64,000 nucleotides of DNA from Bhargavaea cecembensis DSE10. GTDB lineage: Bacteria > Bacillota > Bacilli > Bacillales_A > Planococcaceae. The position numbers and the translations under genes were made by a program. Location: assembly GCF_000348905.1 (NCBI RefSeq), contig NZ_AOFT01000003.1:1-64000 (forward strand). The letters are read 5' to 3'. This document shows, one piece after another, positions 17,444 to 26,151 of this stretch (positions are counted from its first letter, which is position 1; the number at the start of each line of letters is the position of its first letter). Below the pieces are notes generated by a model. The model was given only the letters and a program-made list of their open reading frames with translations. It did not search any database and was not told the DNA's origin.

Positions 17444-17788
17444 TCACACCCGGTGCTTCGCCAGTGCCTCTTCCGCTTTCCCGGAAAAGCTTGCGCCCGC
17501 TCCCCAGTCAAACTTCATGAAGGCGCCGCTTCCGCCGCCCGAACCGGTCAGCCGGACCTTGGTGCGGCCGTCTCCATCAAAGTTGTCCGCAATCATCGTG
17601 AGGGTGGCGCGGTTGCTGGTCCTCATGAAGTACTTCTCCATGATGAGGACGACCATTTCCCGGCTGCCCGTGCTCCGCGTATATTGGTCGACGATCCGGC
17701 CGCTCACCGAACCGACGGTCAATGCATCGATCACAAGGTCCGCCGCCCGTGACGGGCTGACCGACAAAAAAAGATCTCTTGTCTCCAT
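17444..17788 (-). CDS. DUF6054 family protein
   Basis: A 114-aa soluble protein similar to uncharacterised DUF6054 proteins of Firmicutes (METRDLFLSVSPSRAADLVI, then a strand-rich centre and GGGSGAFMKFDWGAG). No catalytic motif is visible. I start at ATG 17788, which follows AAAGGGGG, rather than the upstream ATG at 17839. It lies 47 nt after the MFS gene stop and may be co-transcribed with it. Confidence 0.7.
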   Translation of the reverse strand: METRDLFLSVSPSRAADLVIDALTVGSVSGRIVDQYTRSTGSREMVVLIMEKYFMRTSNRATLTMIADNFDGDGRTKVRLTGSGGGSGAFMKFDWGAGASFSGKAEEALAKHRV

Positions 17789-17835
17789 CAGAAAACCCCC
17801 TTTCCGGTCTTTACGGAATGGGGGCTTCAGGCGTT

Positions 17836-19059
17836 TCATTCAAGCTCAATCTGCTTTGTCTCGGTGCCGAGGATGAGCACGGCTGCGACACCGATCAGGA
17901 CAGCTCCGGTAAAGATGGAGAAAATCGGGCCGAGCCCCACGCCGGCACCTGCGAGTGAGCCGACAAGCAGCGGCCCGAAGATGCCGCCGATCCGGCCGAC
18001 AGCCGCCGCGGTTCCCGTCCCGGTCCCCCGGATGACCGTCGGATACTGTTCAGGCGAGTAGGCGTACAGCGCGCCCCATGCCCCGAGGTTGAAGAAGCTG
18101 AGGAAAGCGCCGGCCGTGAGCAGCAGCCAGGTCATGTCCGCGTTTCCGAACACGAGGGCACTGATTGCCGTCCCGATCATGAAGACGCTCAGGACGAACT
18201 TGCGGCCGATTTTCTCGATCAGCCAGGCTGCAGTGAAGTAGCCAGGCAGCTGGGCAAGCGTCATCAGGAGGACATAGCCGAAACTGTGGATCATGTCGAA
18301 GCCCTTCATGACCATGACGCTCGGCAGCCAGAGGAACATGCCGTAGTACGAGAAGACGACCGTGAACCAGACGATCCAGAGCATGATCGTTGCCCGGCGG
18401 TATTTCGCCGAGAACAGCGCCTTCATATTGCCGCCGATGCTTCCCCGCTTTTCCTTTTTCGCCGTGAATTCCGGCGAGTCGGGAAGGTGGATGCGAAGAT
18501 AAATCGCATAAAGTGCCGGCAGTGCGGTCAGGATCAGCGCAATGCGCCAGCCGTATTCCGGAATGACAAAGTACGAGATCAGGGCAGCAATCAGCCAGCC
18601 GCCCGCCCAAAAACTTTCAAGCAGGACAACGACGCGCCCCCGCTCCTTGGCACCGACACTTTCGGAAACCAGCGTGGAGGCGACAGGAAGCTCCCCGCCA
18701 AGTCCCGCCCCGACAATGAAACGCAGGACGAGGAAGGCGGCGAGTCCGGTGGTCGCCGCGGACAGTCCGCTCGCCAGCGAGAACAGCACCAGCGTGAGGA
18801 TAAAGACATTTTTCCTGCCGATCCTGTCAGCCAGGATGCCGAAGGCGAATGCGCCGACCGCCATGCCGATCGAGTTAACGCTGCCGATCCAGCCCATCTC
18901 CCCGGGAGTCAGCGCCCAGTCGACGGCAAGCGCCGCGATGACGAACGATAGAATGCCGACGTCCATGGCGTCGAACATCCAGGCAAGCCCGGCAGTTCCC
19001 AGCAATCTGTTGCGTGAAATGGCAGGCTTTGGTGCCTGCCGTCCAGTATTTGAGGCCAT
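17836..19059 (-). CDS. niaP: MFS transporter, NiaP-like (nicotinate or aromatic acid uptake)
   Basis: A 407-aa, 12-helix major facilitator. It is close in pattern to B. subtilis NiaP (YceI), with GLAWMFDAMDVGILSFV at the first helix, DRIGRKNVF between helices 2 and 3, GAGLGGELPVASTLVSE, and ESFWAGGWLIAALISYFVIP. NiaP imports niacin, but aromatic acid and sugar-acid symporters share these motifs, so the substrate is probable rather than proven. A good promoter with a large inverted repeat lies immediately upstream, pointing to repressor control. Confidence 0.85.
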   Translation of the reverse strand: MASNTGRQAPKPAISRNRLLGTAGLAWMFDAMDVGILSFVIAALAVDWALTPGEMGWIGSVNSIGMAVGAFAFGILADRIGRKNVFILTLVLFSLASGLSAATTGLAAFLVLRFIVGAGLGGELPVASTLVSESVGAKERGRVVVLLESFWAGGWLIAALISYFVIPEYGWRIALILTALPALYAIYLRIHLPDSPEFTAKKEKRGSIGGNMKALFSAKYRRATIMLWIVWFTVVFSYYGMFLWLPSVMVMKGFDMIHSFGYVLLMTLAQLPGYFTAAWLIEKIGRKFVLSVFMIGTAISALVFGNADMTWLLLTAGAFLSFFNLGAWGALYAYSPEQYPTVIRGTGTGTAAAVGRIGGIFGPLLVGSLAGAGVGLGPIFSIFTGAVLIGVAAVLILGTETKQIELE

Positions 19060-19080
19060 ATTTTCACCTGTCTTTACAGT

Positions 19081-19111
19081 TGTATAGTTTTATTGACTCC
19101 ATAACTATACA
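19081..19111. promoter_or_regulatory. Inverted repeat, putative operator of niaP
   Basis: TGTATAGTT (19081-19089) and AACTATACA (19103-19111) are perfect 9-bp arms with centres 22 bp apart. One arm covers the -10 box. The regulator (possibly NiaR) cannot be identified from this alone. Confidence 0.6.
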
Positions 19112-19132
19112 TTGTGCAAGACCGTTTGACAA
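19104..19132 (-). promoter_or_regulatory. niaP promoter
   Basis: Minus strand: -35 TTGTCA (19127-19132), 17-nt spacer, -10 TATAGT (19104-19109). Located right after the zupT stop codon. Confidence 0.75.
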
Positions 19133-19138
19133 TATCCT

Positions 19139-19948
19139 TCATGAAACGAGAACAAGGCTGATCGCCATGACCGCCATACCTGCAATCATGCCGTAGATCG
19201 ACAGATGGGCCTCGTCGAATTTCTGCGCGGCCGGCAGCAGTTCATCTACCGAGATGAATACCATGATCCCCGCGACCGCCGCGAAAATGATGCCGAACAT
19301 GATGCCGTTCAGAAACGGCATGAGGATCAGAAAGGCAATCACCGCACCCGCGGGTTCCGCCAGGCCGGACAGGAAGCTCAGCTTGAATGCCTGCTTCCGG
19401 TCTCCTGTCGCGAAGTACATCGGCACGGACACCGCGATGCCTTCCGGAATGTTGTGGATGGCAACCGCGATGGCGATGGCCACACCGAGTGTCGGGTCCT
19501 GGAGGGCCGATGTAAATGTCGCAATGCCCTCCGGGAAGTTGTGGATGGCAATTGCCAATGCGGTGAAGACACCCATCTTCTTCAATCTCGCATATTCATC
19601 ATTCGTCGGTCCCTTCCCGATGTCCTCTACGCTCTTCACCTCATGCGGATTCCCCGTCGACGGGATAAATCGGTCAATGACCGCAATCAGCAGCATCCCG
19701 CCGAAGAATCCGGCAATCGTCGCCCAATAGCCTGGTGTGTTTCCAAGTTCATAAGTCAGCGCATCTTTTGCCTTGACGAAAATTTCGACAAGCGAGACGT
19801 AGATCATGACACCTGCCGAGAATCCAAGCGAGGCTGACAGGAATTTTGTGTTTGTCCGGGAAGTAAAGAACGCAAGCAGGCTGCCGATGCCCGTTGCCAA
19901 TCCCGCAAACAGAGTCAGGCCGAATGCGATCCAGAGGTTTCCTTCCAT
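19139..19948 (-). CDS. zupT: ZIP family divalent metal transporter (ZupT)
   Basis: A 269-aa membrane protein with eight predicted helices. The two metal-path motifs are HNFPEGIATF (helix IV) and HNIPEGIAVS (helix V), as in E. coli ZupT, which imports zinc and other divalent metals. The GGMLL-IAVIDRFIP region precedes a variable His-poor loop. The 5' end is well conserved (LWIAFGLTLFAGLATGIGSL). It probably feeds the Zn/Mn/Fe pools; no metal-regulator box was recognised upstream. Confidence 0.93.
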   Translation of the reverse strand: MEGNLWIAFGLTLFAGLATGIGSLLAFFTSRTNTKFLSASLGFSAGVMIYVSLVEIFVKAKDALTYELGNTPGYWATIAGFFGGMLLIAVIDRFIPSTGNPHEVKSVEDIGKGPTNDEYARLKKMGVFTALAIAIHNFPEGIATFTSALQDPTLGVAIAIAVAIHNIPEGIAVSVPMYFATGDRKQAFKLSFLSGLAEPAGAVIAFLILMPFLNGIMFGIIFAAVAGIMVFISVDELLPAAQKFDEAHLSIYGMIAGMAVMAISLVLVS

Positions 19949-20080
19949 TCAACCATCCGCTTTCTGATTTAAGATGATGCTATTATATGCCAGAAAGTTT
20001 CCCTTGTGCAACTTATTTGCGGAAGAATTTTCGAAATACCGCTTCAAATGTGTCGGTTCAGGTCCATAGAAGATTAGGTT

Positions 20081-20121
20081 ATGCCGGCACGGATTTGCTG
20101 GGTGCCGGCGCGAATCCAACT
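20081..20121. repeat. Possible two-copy 21-bp array, core TGCCGGCRCGRAT
   Basis: TGCCGGCACGGAT at 20081 and TGCCGGCGCGAAT at 20102, exactly 21 bp apart. With only two copies this is weak support alone, but spacing and architecture match the other arrays. Confidence 0.45.
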
Positions 20122-20135
20122 GTAATCAAAGCCAC

Positions 20136-20162
20136 ACAAAAAATCCGCGCACCTGGCGCGGA
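20136..20162 (-). terminator. Terminator of the GGDEF-EAL gene
   Basis: ATCCGCGC (20142-20149) / GCGCGGAT (20155-20162), six T on the minus strand. Confidence 0.8.
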
Positions 20163-20170
20163 TCCGGACC

Positions 20171-21856
20171 TCAGCATGACAGCGAGGCGGGCATATACTT
20201 TTCTTCGAATTCCCGGGGCGGGAGCGGTGCATCAAAATAATAGCCCTGGACACCCCGGCATCCGATGTCCAACAAAAACTGCAGCTGTTCAGCAGTCTCG
20301 ACGCCTTCTGCGATCACGTCGCAGTCAAGGCCTTCCGCCAGCGACACGATCGATTTCAGGATCGCTTCCGATTTGCTGATCATGCCGATGCCGGAGACGA
20401 AGAACCGGTCGATCTTGATCTTGTCGACCGGGAAATTCGTCAGATAAGACAGGCCCGAAAATCCGGTGCCAAAGTCGTCAATCGCGACGGAGATGCCTTT
20501 GCTGCGGCATTTCCTCAGATTGGAAAGTACCAGGTCGGAGCTGAGGATTTCCTTCCACTCGGTAATCTCGATCTCAAAGCGGTCCGGAGGGATCCTCCAC
20601 TTCCGGAGCATTCTCATCACGGTGCCGTAGAATCTCTTGTCATCCAACAGTTGTGATGTCACGTTGACGGCGATCCGCGGGACACTGCCATATTTTTCTG
20701 CCCAGCATTTCCCTTCCGCCAGGACCAGATTGAGGAGATGGATCGTCAGTTCCCTGATCTTCCCGCTTTCCTCTGCAATCGGGATGAATTCGTAAGGGGT
20801 AATAGGGCCGAGTTCGGGATGATTCCACCTTGACAGTGTTTCGATTCCGATCAGTTGGCCGCTCTCCCCGTCCAGTTGGGGCTGGACCGCACAGGAGAAC
20901 CCCTTCTTCTTAAATTCCCCCGAGAACAGGTCATCCTCAATCAGCCTTCTGCGGTCCAGTCTCGTCCTCATCTCATCATGGAACATCAGGAAGCAGCTGC
21001 CCCTCTTTGTCTTCGATTCGTGCATGGCGGTGTCTGCCATGCTGAGCAGTTCGGCTGTGGTCTGCCCGTCTTCGGGGTAGCGGCTGATTCCCACGCTCGC
21101 TGAGGCGGAAAAGCTTACATTATCATTCAGCCTGACGGAGATGGCCGTCTGCCTGAACATTTCCTTGACCCACTTGTTCAGCTCATTTGGATCTGTCCGG
21201 CGGGTGAGGAAGATAAATTCATCCCCGCCGACACGGGTGACCACATCGCCATCCTGCAGGAGATCCTTCAGCCGCTCCGCGATCTGCCGGATATATTGGT
21301 CTCCCGCTTCATGTCCGTGAAGGTCGTTTAGCTGGCGGAAGCTGTCGATATCGAAGAGCACGACGGAAAACGGGTTCCCTTCCCGGATGTTTTCTTCAAT
21401 CTTCTCAATCGTGGAACGGCGGTTCGGAAGACCGGTCAGATCGTCCCTGAAAGCGAGCATCTCCAGCCGGGCTTCCGCTTCCTTGTAACGGCTGATGTCG
21501 TGGAACAGGACTGCAACCCGGCCGTCGCCGATTTCCTGGGCGTCCACCTGCAGCCAGAGTCCTGCCGGCCGGTAATAAATTTCATCCGTCTCGGCGACAC
21601 CTGTTCTCCGGATGCGATCGTACATCTCCTTCAGGCCCGCGGCGACCGCATACGGGAATTCCGTCCAGGCGTTTTTTCCGACCAGGTGATCCCCTTCCCG
21701 TCCCAGGATGCGGCACGCCTTTTCATTGATGTAAATAAAATCCGACTGCTCGTCCAGCACATAGAAGGCACTGGCCAGCCCGCCCATGATGCGGATGGCA
21801 TCCTGCTCGTTCAGCAGTCCTCCCTGGCTGCTGCCGTTGTTTCCGAGGCCCTTCAT
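20171..21856 (-). CDS. PAS-GGDEF-EAL cyclic-di-GMP protein
   Basis: A 561-aa cytoplasmic sensor with PAS (about 20-130), GGDEF (about 140-300) and EAL (about 310-555). The cyclase site RVGGDEFIFL is intact, but the product-inhibition RxxD is absent because the Arg position is Gln (LQDGD). The phosphodiesterase residues look intact: IETLSRWNHP (E of the EAL variant), NVTSQLL, EITE, DDFGTGFSGLSYL, KIKIDRFF and AEGVET. It could therefore make, degrade, or switch on c-di-GMP according to the PAS signal. There is no membrane segment. The RBS AAGGAGGTG is strong. It is the only c-di-GMP gene in the window. Confidence 0.93.
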   Translation of the reverse strand: MKGLGNNGSSQGGLLNEQDAIRIMGGLASAFYVLDEQSDFIYINEKACRILGREGDHLVGKNAWTEFPYAVAAGLKEMYDRIRRTGVAETDEIYYRPAGLWLQVDAQEIGDGRVAVLFHDISRYKEAEARLEMLAFRDDLTGLPNRRSTIEKIEENIREGNPFSVVLFDIDSFRQLNDLHGHEAGDQYIRQIAERLKDLLQDGDVVTRVGGDEFIFLTRRTDPNELNKWVKEMFRQTAISVRLNDNVSFSASASVGISRYPEDGQTTAELLSMADTAMHESKTKRGSCFLMFHDEMRTRLDRRRLIEDDLFSGEFKKKGFSCAVQPQLDGESGQLIGIETLSRWNHPELGPITPYEFIPIAEESGKIRELTIHLLNLVLAEGKCWAEKYGSVPRIAVNVTSQLLDDKRFYGTVMRMLRKWRIPPDRFEIEITEWKEILSSDLVLSNLRKCRSKGISVAIDDFGTGFSGLSYLTNFPVDKIKIDRFFVSGIGMISKSEAILKSIVSLAEGLDCDVIAEGVETAEQLQFLLDIGCRGVQGYYFDAPLPPREFEEKYMPASLSC

Positions 21857-21888
21857 CTGCTTCCACCTCCTTCATAAGCTAAGTGCCG

Positions 21889-22542
21889 TTATCGCCGGCC
21901 ATGTCTTTTCAGCGCCCTGCCGATCGCCTGCCAGTCTTCCTCCACCTTTTCGCGCAGAGACGGGTTATAGAACACGGAAGCCGGGTGGAAGGTCGGAATG
22001 ATGGTCCTGACATCCTCCGTCAGGCTGTATGTCCGGTCCGCCGGATCCGCCAGGTACTGGACCGGCCTCTCGATCAGCTGCCCGTGTACATCCGATACCT
22101 TATAGCCTTTGCCGAGCAAGCGCTGCAGGCCGATGTTGCCGAGCGTGACGATCAGCTTCGGCCGCACGTCCCGCATTTCCGCATCCAGGAGCGGCGCGTG
22201 GGCGAGAATCTCCTTTGCCGTCGGCGCCCGGTTATACTTGCGCTCGGTGAGCGTGCCGTCGCGCTCTTTTTTCGTGCCCCAGCGGTACGGGCGGCTCCGC
22301 ACGGCGCTCGTGATATAGACATCCTCTCGGCGCAGCCCGATCGAGGCAAGGGACTTCATGAGTTCCTTGCCCGCGCGGCCGATAAACGGGATTCCGTCCA
22401 CCAGTTCAAACTCTCCCGGCGCTTCGCCGACAAGCATCAGTTCCGGCTCAGCCGGGCCCTGGCCGTAGACAAACCCTTCCACCTGCGCGCCGCCCATACG
22501 CCGGCGCCCGAGTTCCGCAAGCTCTTCGCTGATTCTGTACAT
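21889..22542 (-). CDS. Uracil-DNA glycosylase superfamily protein (family-4-like, cysteine-free)
   Basis: 217 aa. It has the family 4/5 active-site motif GEAPGEFELVDGIPFIGRAG and the C-terminal HPASVFYNPSLREK, so it should bind DNA and excise uracil or related bases. Normal family 4 and 5 enzymes hold a [4Fe-4S] cluster with four cysteines; this sequence contains no cysteine at all. It is either a cluster-less lineage or a diverged protein. The gene follows the GGDEF-EAL gene by 32 nt on the same strand. Confidence 0.82.
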   Translation of the reverse strand: MYRISEELAELGRRRMGGAQVEGFVYGQGPAEPELMLVGEAPGEFELVDGIPFIGRAGKELMKSLASIGLRREDVYITSAVRSRPYRWGTKKERDGTLTERKYNRAPTAKEILAHAPLLDAEMRDVRPKLIVTLGNIGLQRLLGKGYKVSDVHGQLIERPVQYLADPADRTYSLTEDVRTIIPTFHPASVFYNPSLREKVEEDWQAIGRALKRHGRR

Positions 22543-22619
22543 CCATCCATCACTTCTTTCCTGCTGTCCCTTATCTATACCACATGCCGGGAATCCTTAA
22601 CAATCGGGGATCCCGCCGA

Positions 22620-23228
22620 TCAGGACTGGATACGGTCCCTATTCCAGTAAGAAAACAGGATCAGCAACAGAAGCAGGTAGGCCGTGCCGACGGACCAGCC
22701 CGCCAGTACATCCGTCGCATAATGCCGCCCGAGTGCGATCCGTGAAAGGCCCATACCCGCAATCAGTATGCCTGCAACTGCAGGAATGGCCCTCCGCCAG
22801 TAGATGGATCGGATCCGTCTCATCGCAATAATTCCGATGGAGCTTACATAAAGCAGTCCCATCTGCGCATGGCCTGAGGGAAAGCTGTGGCTTTCAAGCT
22901 GCCCCTCCATTTCCGGCCGGGGACGCCCAAACCACTCCTTCAGGCCTTCATTGATTGCGTATCCCACTCCCACCGCCAGCAGGATAAACAGCGCATCTCT
23001 CGGCGAATGCCTGATGAGAAGCAGAACGATCACGGTGAGACACACTGCAAAAATGGTCGATGGATTGCCGAAGAAGCTGAACCCTTCCAAAAACCCGGCG
23101 TCCCCCAGCCAACCTGATAAGGTCCTGTCAAACGCCTGCATCGGCGAAGACTCATAAAAGACGGCAAGCAGAACAAATAAAACCGTGGCGGCCACTGCGG
23201 CCCAGACTTTTCTTTTGTTATTCTTCAT
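22620..23228 (-). CDS. PAP2 family phosphatase
   Basis: A 202-aa membrane phosphatase (type 2 phosphatidic acid phosphatase) with about six helices. The three catalytic motifs are KEWFGRPRP, SFPSGHAQ and SRIALGRHYATDVLAG. Members dephosphorylate phosphatidate, undecaprenyl pyrophosphate (BcrC type) or phosphatidylglycerophosphate outside the membrane; the substrate is unresolved. I start at ATG 23228, preceded by GGAGG at 7 nt; the extra 27 residues upstream are implausible. Confidence 0.88.
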   Translation of the reverse strand: MKNNKRKVWAAVAATVLFVLLAVFYESSPMQAFDRTLSGWLGDAGFLEGFSFFGNPSTIFAVCLTVIVLLLIRHSPRDALFILLAVGVGYAINEGLKEWFGRPRPEMEGQLESHSFPSGHAQMGLLYVSSIGIIAMRRIRSIYWRRAIPAVAGILIAGMGLSRIALGRHYATDVLAGWSVGTAYLLLLLILFSYWNRDRIQS

Positions 23229-23388
23229 CCGAATTCCTCCAGCATGTGAAAACTCTGTATTCATTTTAACACTGGAGGCAGAGGTCATACCCGCAGGAAC
23301 CGCAGACACTGGTGAGGAAAATGTATTTGTAATATTCTGTTTTAATGCGCGTGATTCCTGCTGATTCTACATGATTTTCAAGGCATAT

Positions 23389-23417
23389 AAAAAACACCCT
23401 GCGCTTGGCAGGGTGTT
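23389..23417 (-). terminator. Terminator of the yclNOPQ operon
   Basis: AACACCCTGC / GCAGGGTGTT stem with a 5-nt loop; A run on the 5' side gives the minus-strand T run. Confidence 0.85.
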
Positions 23418-23430
23418 TGGGCGGAACCGA

Positions 23431-24405
23431 TCAGAGGCTTCCTTCGATTTCGGAGATCATCTCTTTCATCGACTGCAGGCCGCCTCCGGAGAGGTACCAG
23501 TATTCACCGTTCAGGTAGTGGATCTTTTCATTTTTGTAGGCATTCGTTTTCTGGACAAGATCATTCTCGAACGATTCTTTTACGCTCGAATCCTCGCCGA
23601 TTGCCGCGTCACGGTCAATGACGTACAGAATGTCAGGGTTCGTGTCGAGGATGTATTCGAACGTGATGTTCTGGCCGTGTGTCGAGGACTCAATGCCTTC
23701 ATCAGCCGGCTTCACACCGAAGACATCGTGGATCAGGCCGAAGCGGGATGCCGGACCGTACGCACTGACCTTGCTCTGCGTACCGAGGACGATTAGCGCT
23801 TTTTCTTCAGATGCAGAAGTCTTCTCCTGGATGGCAGCAATGCGGCTGTCGATGTCTTCGAGTTCAGTGTTCATTTCATCTTCTTTGCCGAAGATCTCAG
23901 CGACGGTGTTCATGTTCTCTTTAAAGGACTCTACATAGTTCGTCGTATCGATCGGGATGTAGACGGTCGGTGCGATTTCTGCGAACTGGTCATACAGCTG
24001 GGCCTGGCGGCCGGAGATGAAGATGACGTCCGGCTGGAGTGCGTGGATCGCCTCGAAGTCCGGCTCTTTCAGGCTGCCGACGTTCGTGTAGTCATCCGAA
24101 GCGTACTGCTCAAGGTAACCCGGTACACTTGCCTGAGGAAGGCCGGCTACATCTACACCGAGTTCATCGAGTGTATCCAGGATACCGAAGTCAAAGACGA
24201 CGACTTTCTCAGGCGTGCCTTCGATCGTTGCTTCGCCGAGCTCGTGCTCGATTGTCACGGATTTGCTGTCTTCGGTTGTTTCTTCAGTGGCTTCACCGGA
24301 TGTGCTGCCGCTATTTTCTTCAGTTTCTGCTGCATTGTCGTTGCCGCAGGCACCCAAGAACAGGATGAATGCCATCAGCATCGTGATAAACGCGAACTTT
24401 TTCAT
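23431..24405 (-). CDS. yclQ: Siderophore-binding lipoprotein (YclQ-like)
   Basis: A 324-aa solute-binding lipoprotein. A type II signal peptide ends at the lipobox LGACGN (Cys about residue 20), followed by a Thr/Glu-rich linker and the helical-backbone FecB-type fold (KVVVFDFGILDTLDELGVDV, HALQPDVIFISGRQAQ, YWYLSGGGLQSMKEMI). It resembles YclQ of B. subtilis, which binds petrobactin, and FatB/FpuA relatives. Last gene of yclN-O-P-Q, 37 nt after yclP. Confidence 0.9.
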   Translation of the reverse strand: MKKFAFITMLMAFILFLGACGNDNAAETEENSGSTSGEATEETTEDSKSVTIEHELGEATIEGTPEKVVVFDFGILDTLDELGVDVAGLPQASVPGYLEQYASDDYTNVGSLKEPDFEAIHALQPDVIFISGRQAQLYDQFAEIAPTVYIPIDTTNYVESFKENMNTVAEIFGKEDEMNTELEDIDSRIAAIQEKTSASEEKALIVLGTQSKVSAYGPASRFGLIHDVFGVKPADEGIESSTHGQNITFEYILDTNPDILYVIDRDAAIGEDSSVKESFENDLVQKTNAYKNEKIHYLNGEYWYLSGGGLQSMKEMISEIEGSL

Positions 24406-24442
24406 ATAGAATCCCTCGTCTTTCCTATTCGATTATGTGTGG

Positions 24443-25204
24443 TCAGGAATTAAAGTATACGCAGATCCGGCAGTTGCTCATCTGCTTGATCGGAATGTCC
24501 ATGTCATAAATCTCTTTTAGCGACTCGGAGTTGATGATGTCCTCGGTCGGGCCGTCTTTAATGACACGCCCATTCTTCAGCGCCACGATCCGGTCGGAGT
24601 ATACCGACGCAAAGTTGATGTCATGAAGGACGATGACTACAGTCTTGCCGAGTTCATCCACGAGGCGGCGGAGGATTTTCATAATCTGGACGGAGTGCTT
24701 CATATCAAGGTTGTTGAGCGGCTCATCGAGAAGGACATACTCGGTGTCCTGGGCGATGACCATCGAGATAAATGCCCGCTGGCGCTGCCCGCCGGACAGC
24801 TCATCCAGATAGTTGTCCTGCAAGTCCCCGAGCTCCATGTACTCGATCGCCTGGTCGACGATCCGAATGTCTTCCTCGTTCAGGCGCCCTCTTGAATGCG
24901 GGAATCGTCCGAACGAGACCAGCTCACGGACCGTAAGGCGGACGTTCATATAGTTGGATTGCTTCAGGATCGACACGCGCTTGGCAAAGTCGTTCGACTT
25001 CATCTTGCGCACATCATCCTTGTCGACCAGCACTTCTCCGGTGTCTGCATCCAACAGACGGCTTACCATGGAGAGCAGGGTGGACTTGCCCGCCCCATTC
25101 GGCCCGATGAACGAAGTGATCTGACCACGCTGAATATTGACCGATACCTTTTCGACGACGGCTTTTTTTCCATAAAACTTGGACAGCTCACGAACTTGAA
25201 TCAT
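24443..25204 (-). CDS. yclP: Siderophore ABC transporter ATP-binding protein (YclP-like)
   Basis: A 253-aa ATPase of the FecE family. Walker A is GPNGAGKSTLLSM, the signature is ELSGGQRQRAF, Walker B is YVLLDEPLNNLD, and the switch His is in VIVLHDINFA. It energises YclN/YclO. Its start overlaps the yclO stop by 4 nt (ATGA), so it is translationally coupled. The C terminus ends NCRICVYFNS, with two extra cysteines. Confidence 0.94.
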   Translation of the reverse strand: MIQVRELSKFYGKKAVVEKVSVNIQRGQITSFIGPNGAGKSTLLSMVSRLLDADTGEVLVDKDDVRKMKSNDFAKRVSILKQSNYMNVRLTVRELVSFGRFPHSRGRLNEEDIRIVDQAIEYMELGDLQDNYLDELSGGQRQRAFISMVIAQDTEYVLLDEPLNNLDMKHSVQIMKILRRLVDELGKTVVIVLHDINFASVYSDRIVALKNGRVIKDGPTEDIINSESLKEIYDMDIPIKQMSNCRICVYFNS

Positions 25205-26151
25205 GCGGATCGACTCTCCTTAAGTAGTAGATAGATGAAATACACGCCGCCGGCGAACTCGATGACAACACTCAGAGTGGTCGAGAAGGTGAAGACACGC
25301 TCGACAATCCACTGTCCTCCTATGAGGAGGATCATACTCAGGCCGGCTGCAGCCGTAATGGTGAAGGAATGCTTATAAGACTTGATGAACTGGTAGCTCA
25401 GGTTGGCGACGATCAGCCCGAAGAATGTGATCGGGCCGACAAGCGCCGTGGATACGGCGATCAGGACCGCCGACAGGATCAGGGTGCCGCGCACCATCCT
25501 GTCATACGGTACGCCCAGGTTCATGGAGATATCCCGGCCAAGCGAGATCACGTCCATGATTTTAAGCTGGCGCCATCCGATGATGATGCAGACGGCGACA
25601 ACCGCAATGGAAAGCCAGACCAGGTCTGCATTGACGTTGTTGAAGCTGGCGAACATGGCATCCTGGACGGTCAGAAACTCGTTCGGATCAATCAGCACCT
25701 GGAGGAATGTCGAGATGCTCGCGAAAAAGGTTCCGACGATGATCCCCACCAGGAGCAGGAAGTAGACCGGCCGGTTCCCCTTCTTAAAAAGGAACTGGTA
25801 GAGCATCAGCGCGAAAATGATCATCGCCGCGACCGACAGCAGGAAGTTGACCTGCTTGTTGACGACCGTGATATGGGTCGATCCCAGGAAAAAGATGATG
25901 AGCGTCTGGAGAAGCATATAAAGCGAGTCCAGCCCCATGATGCTCGGCGTCAGGATACGGTTCTGGGTGATCGTCTGGAAGACGACCGTTGCGTAGGCGA
26001 TCGCGATGCCGGTCACGGCCATGGCCGCAACCTTCACGCCTCTTCTCGGGAGGGCGTAGTCGTAGCTTCCATTCAGGTCATGGAACAGATACAGCCCGAC
26101 ACAGAGCGCCGCCAGCGCATACAGGATGATGAGTTTTGTGGAATCACGCAT
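25201..26151 (-). CDS. yclO: Iron-siderophore ABC permease (YclO-like)
   Basis: A 316-aa FecCD-type permease with about nine or ten helices. The ATPase-coupling region is GVPYDRMVRGTLILSAVLIA, and the conserved end VGPITFFGLIVANLSYQF is present. It forms a heterodimer with YclN. It overlaps both neighbours: the yclN stop by 8 nt and the yclP start by 4 nt. Confidence 0.93.
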   Translation of the reverse strand: MRDSTKLIILYALAALCVGLYLFHDLNGSYDYALPRRGVKVAAMAVTGIAIAYATVVFQTITQNRILTPSIMGLDSLYMLLQTLIIFFLGSTHITVVNKQVNFLLSVAAMIIFALMLYQFLFKKGNRPVYFLLLVGIIVGTFFASISTFLQVLIDPNEFLTVQDAMFASFNNVNADLVWLSIAVVAVCIIIGWRQLKIMDVISLGRDISMNLGVPYDRMVRGTLILSAVLIAVSTALVGPITFFGLIVANLSYQFIKSYKHSFTITAAAGLSMILLIGGQWIVERVFTFSTTLSVVIEFAGGVYFIYLLLKESRSA

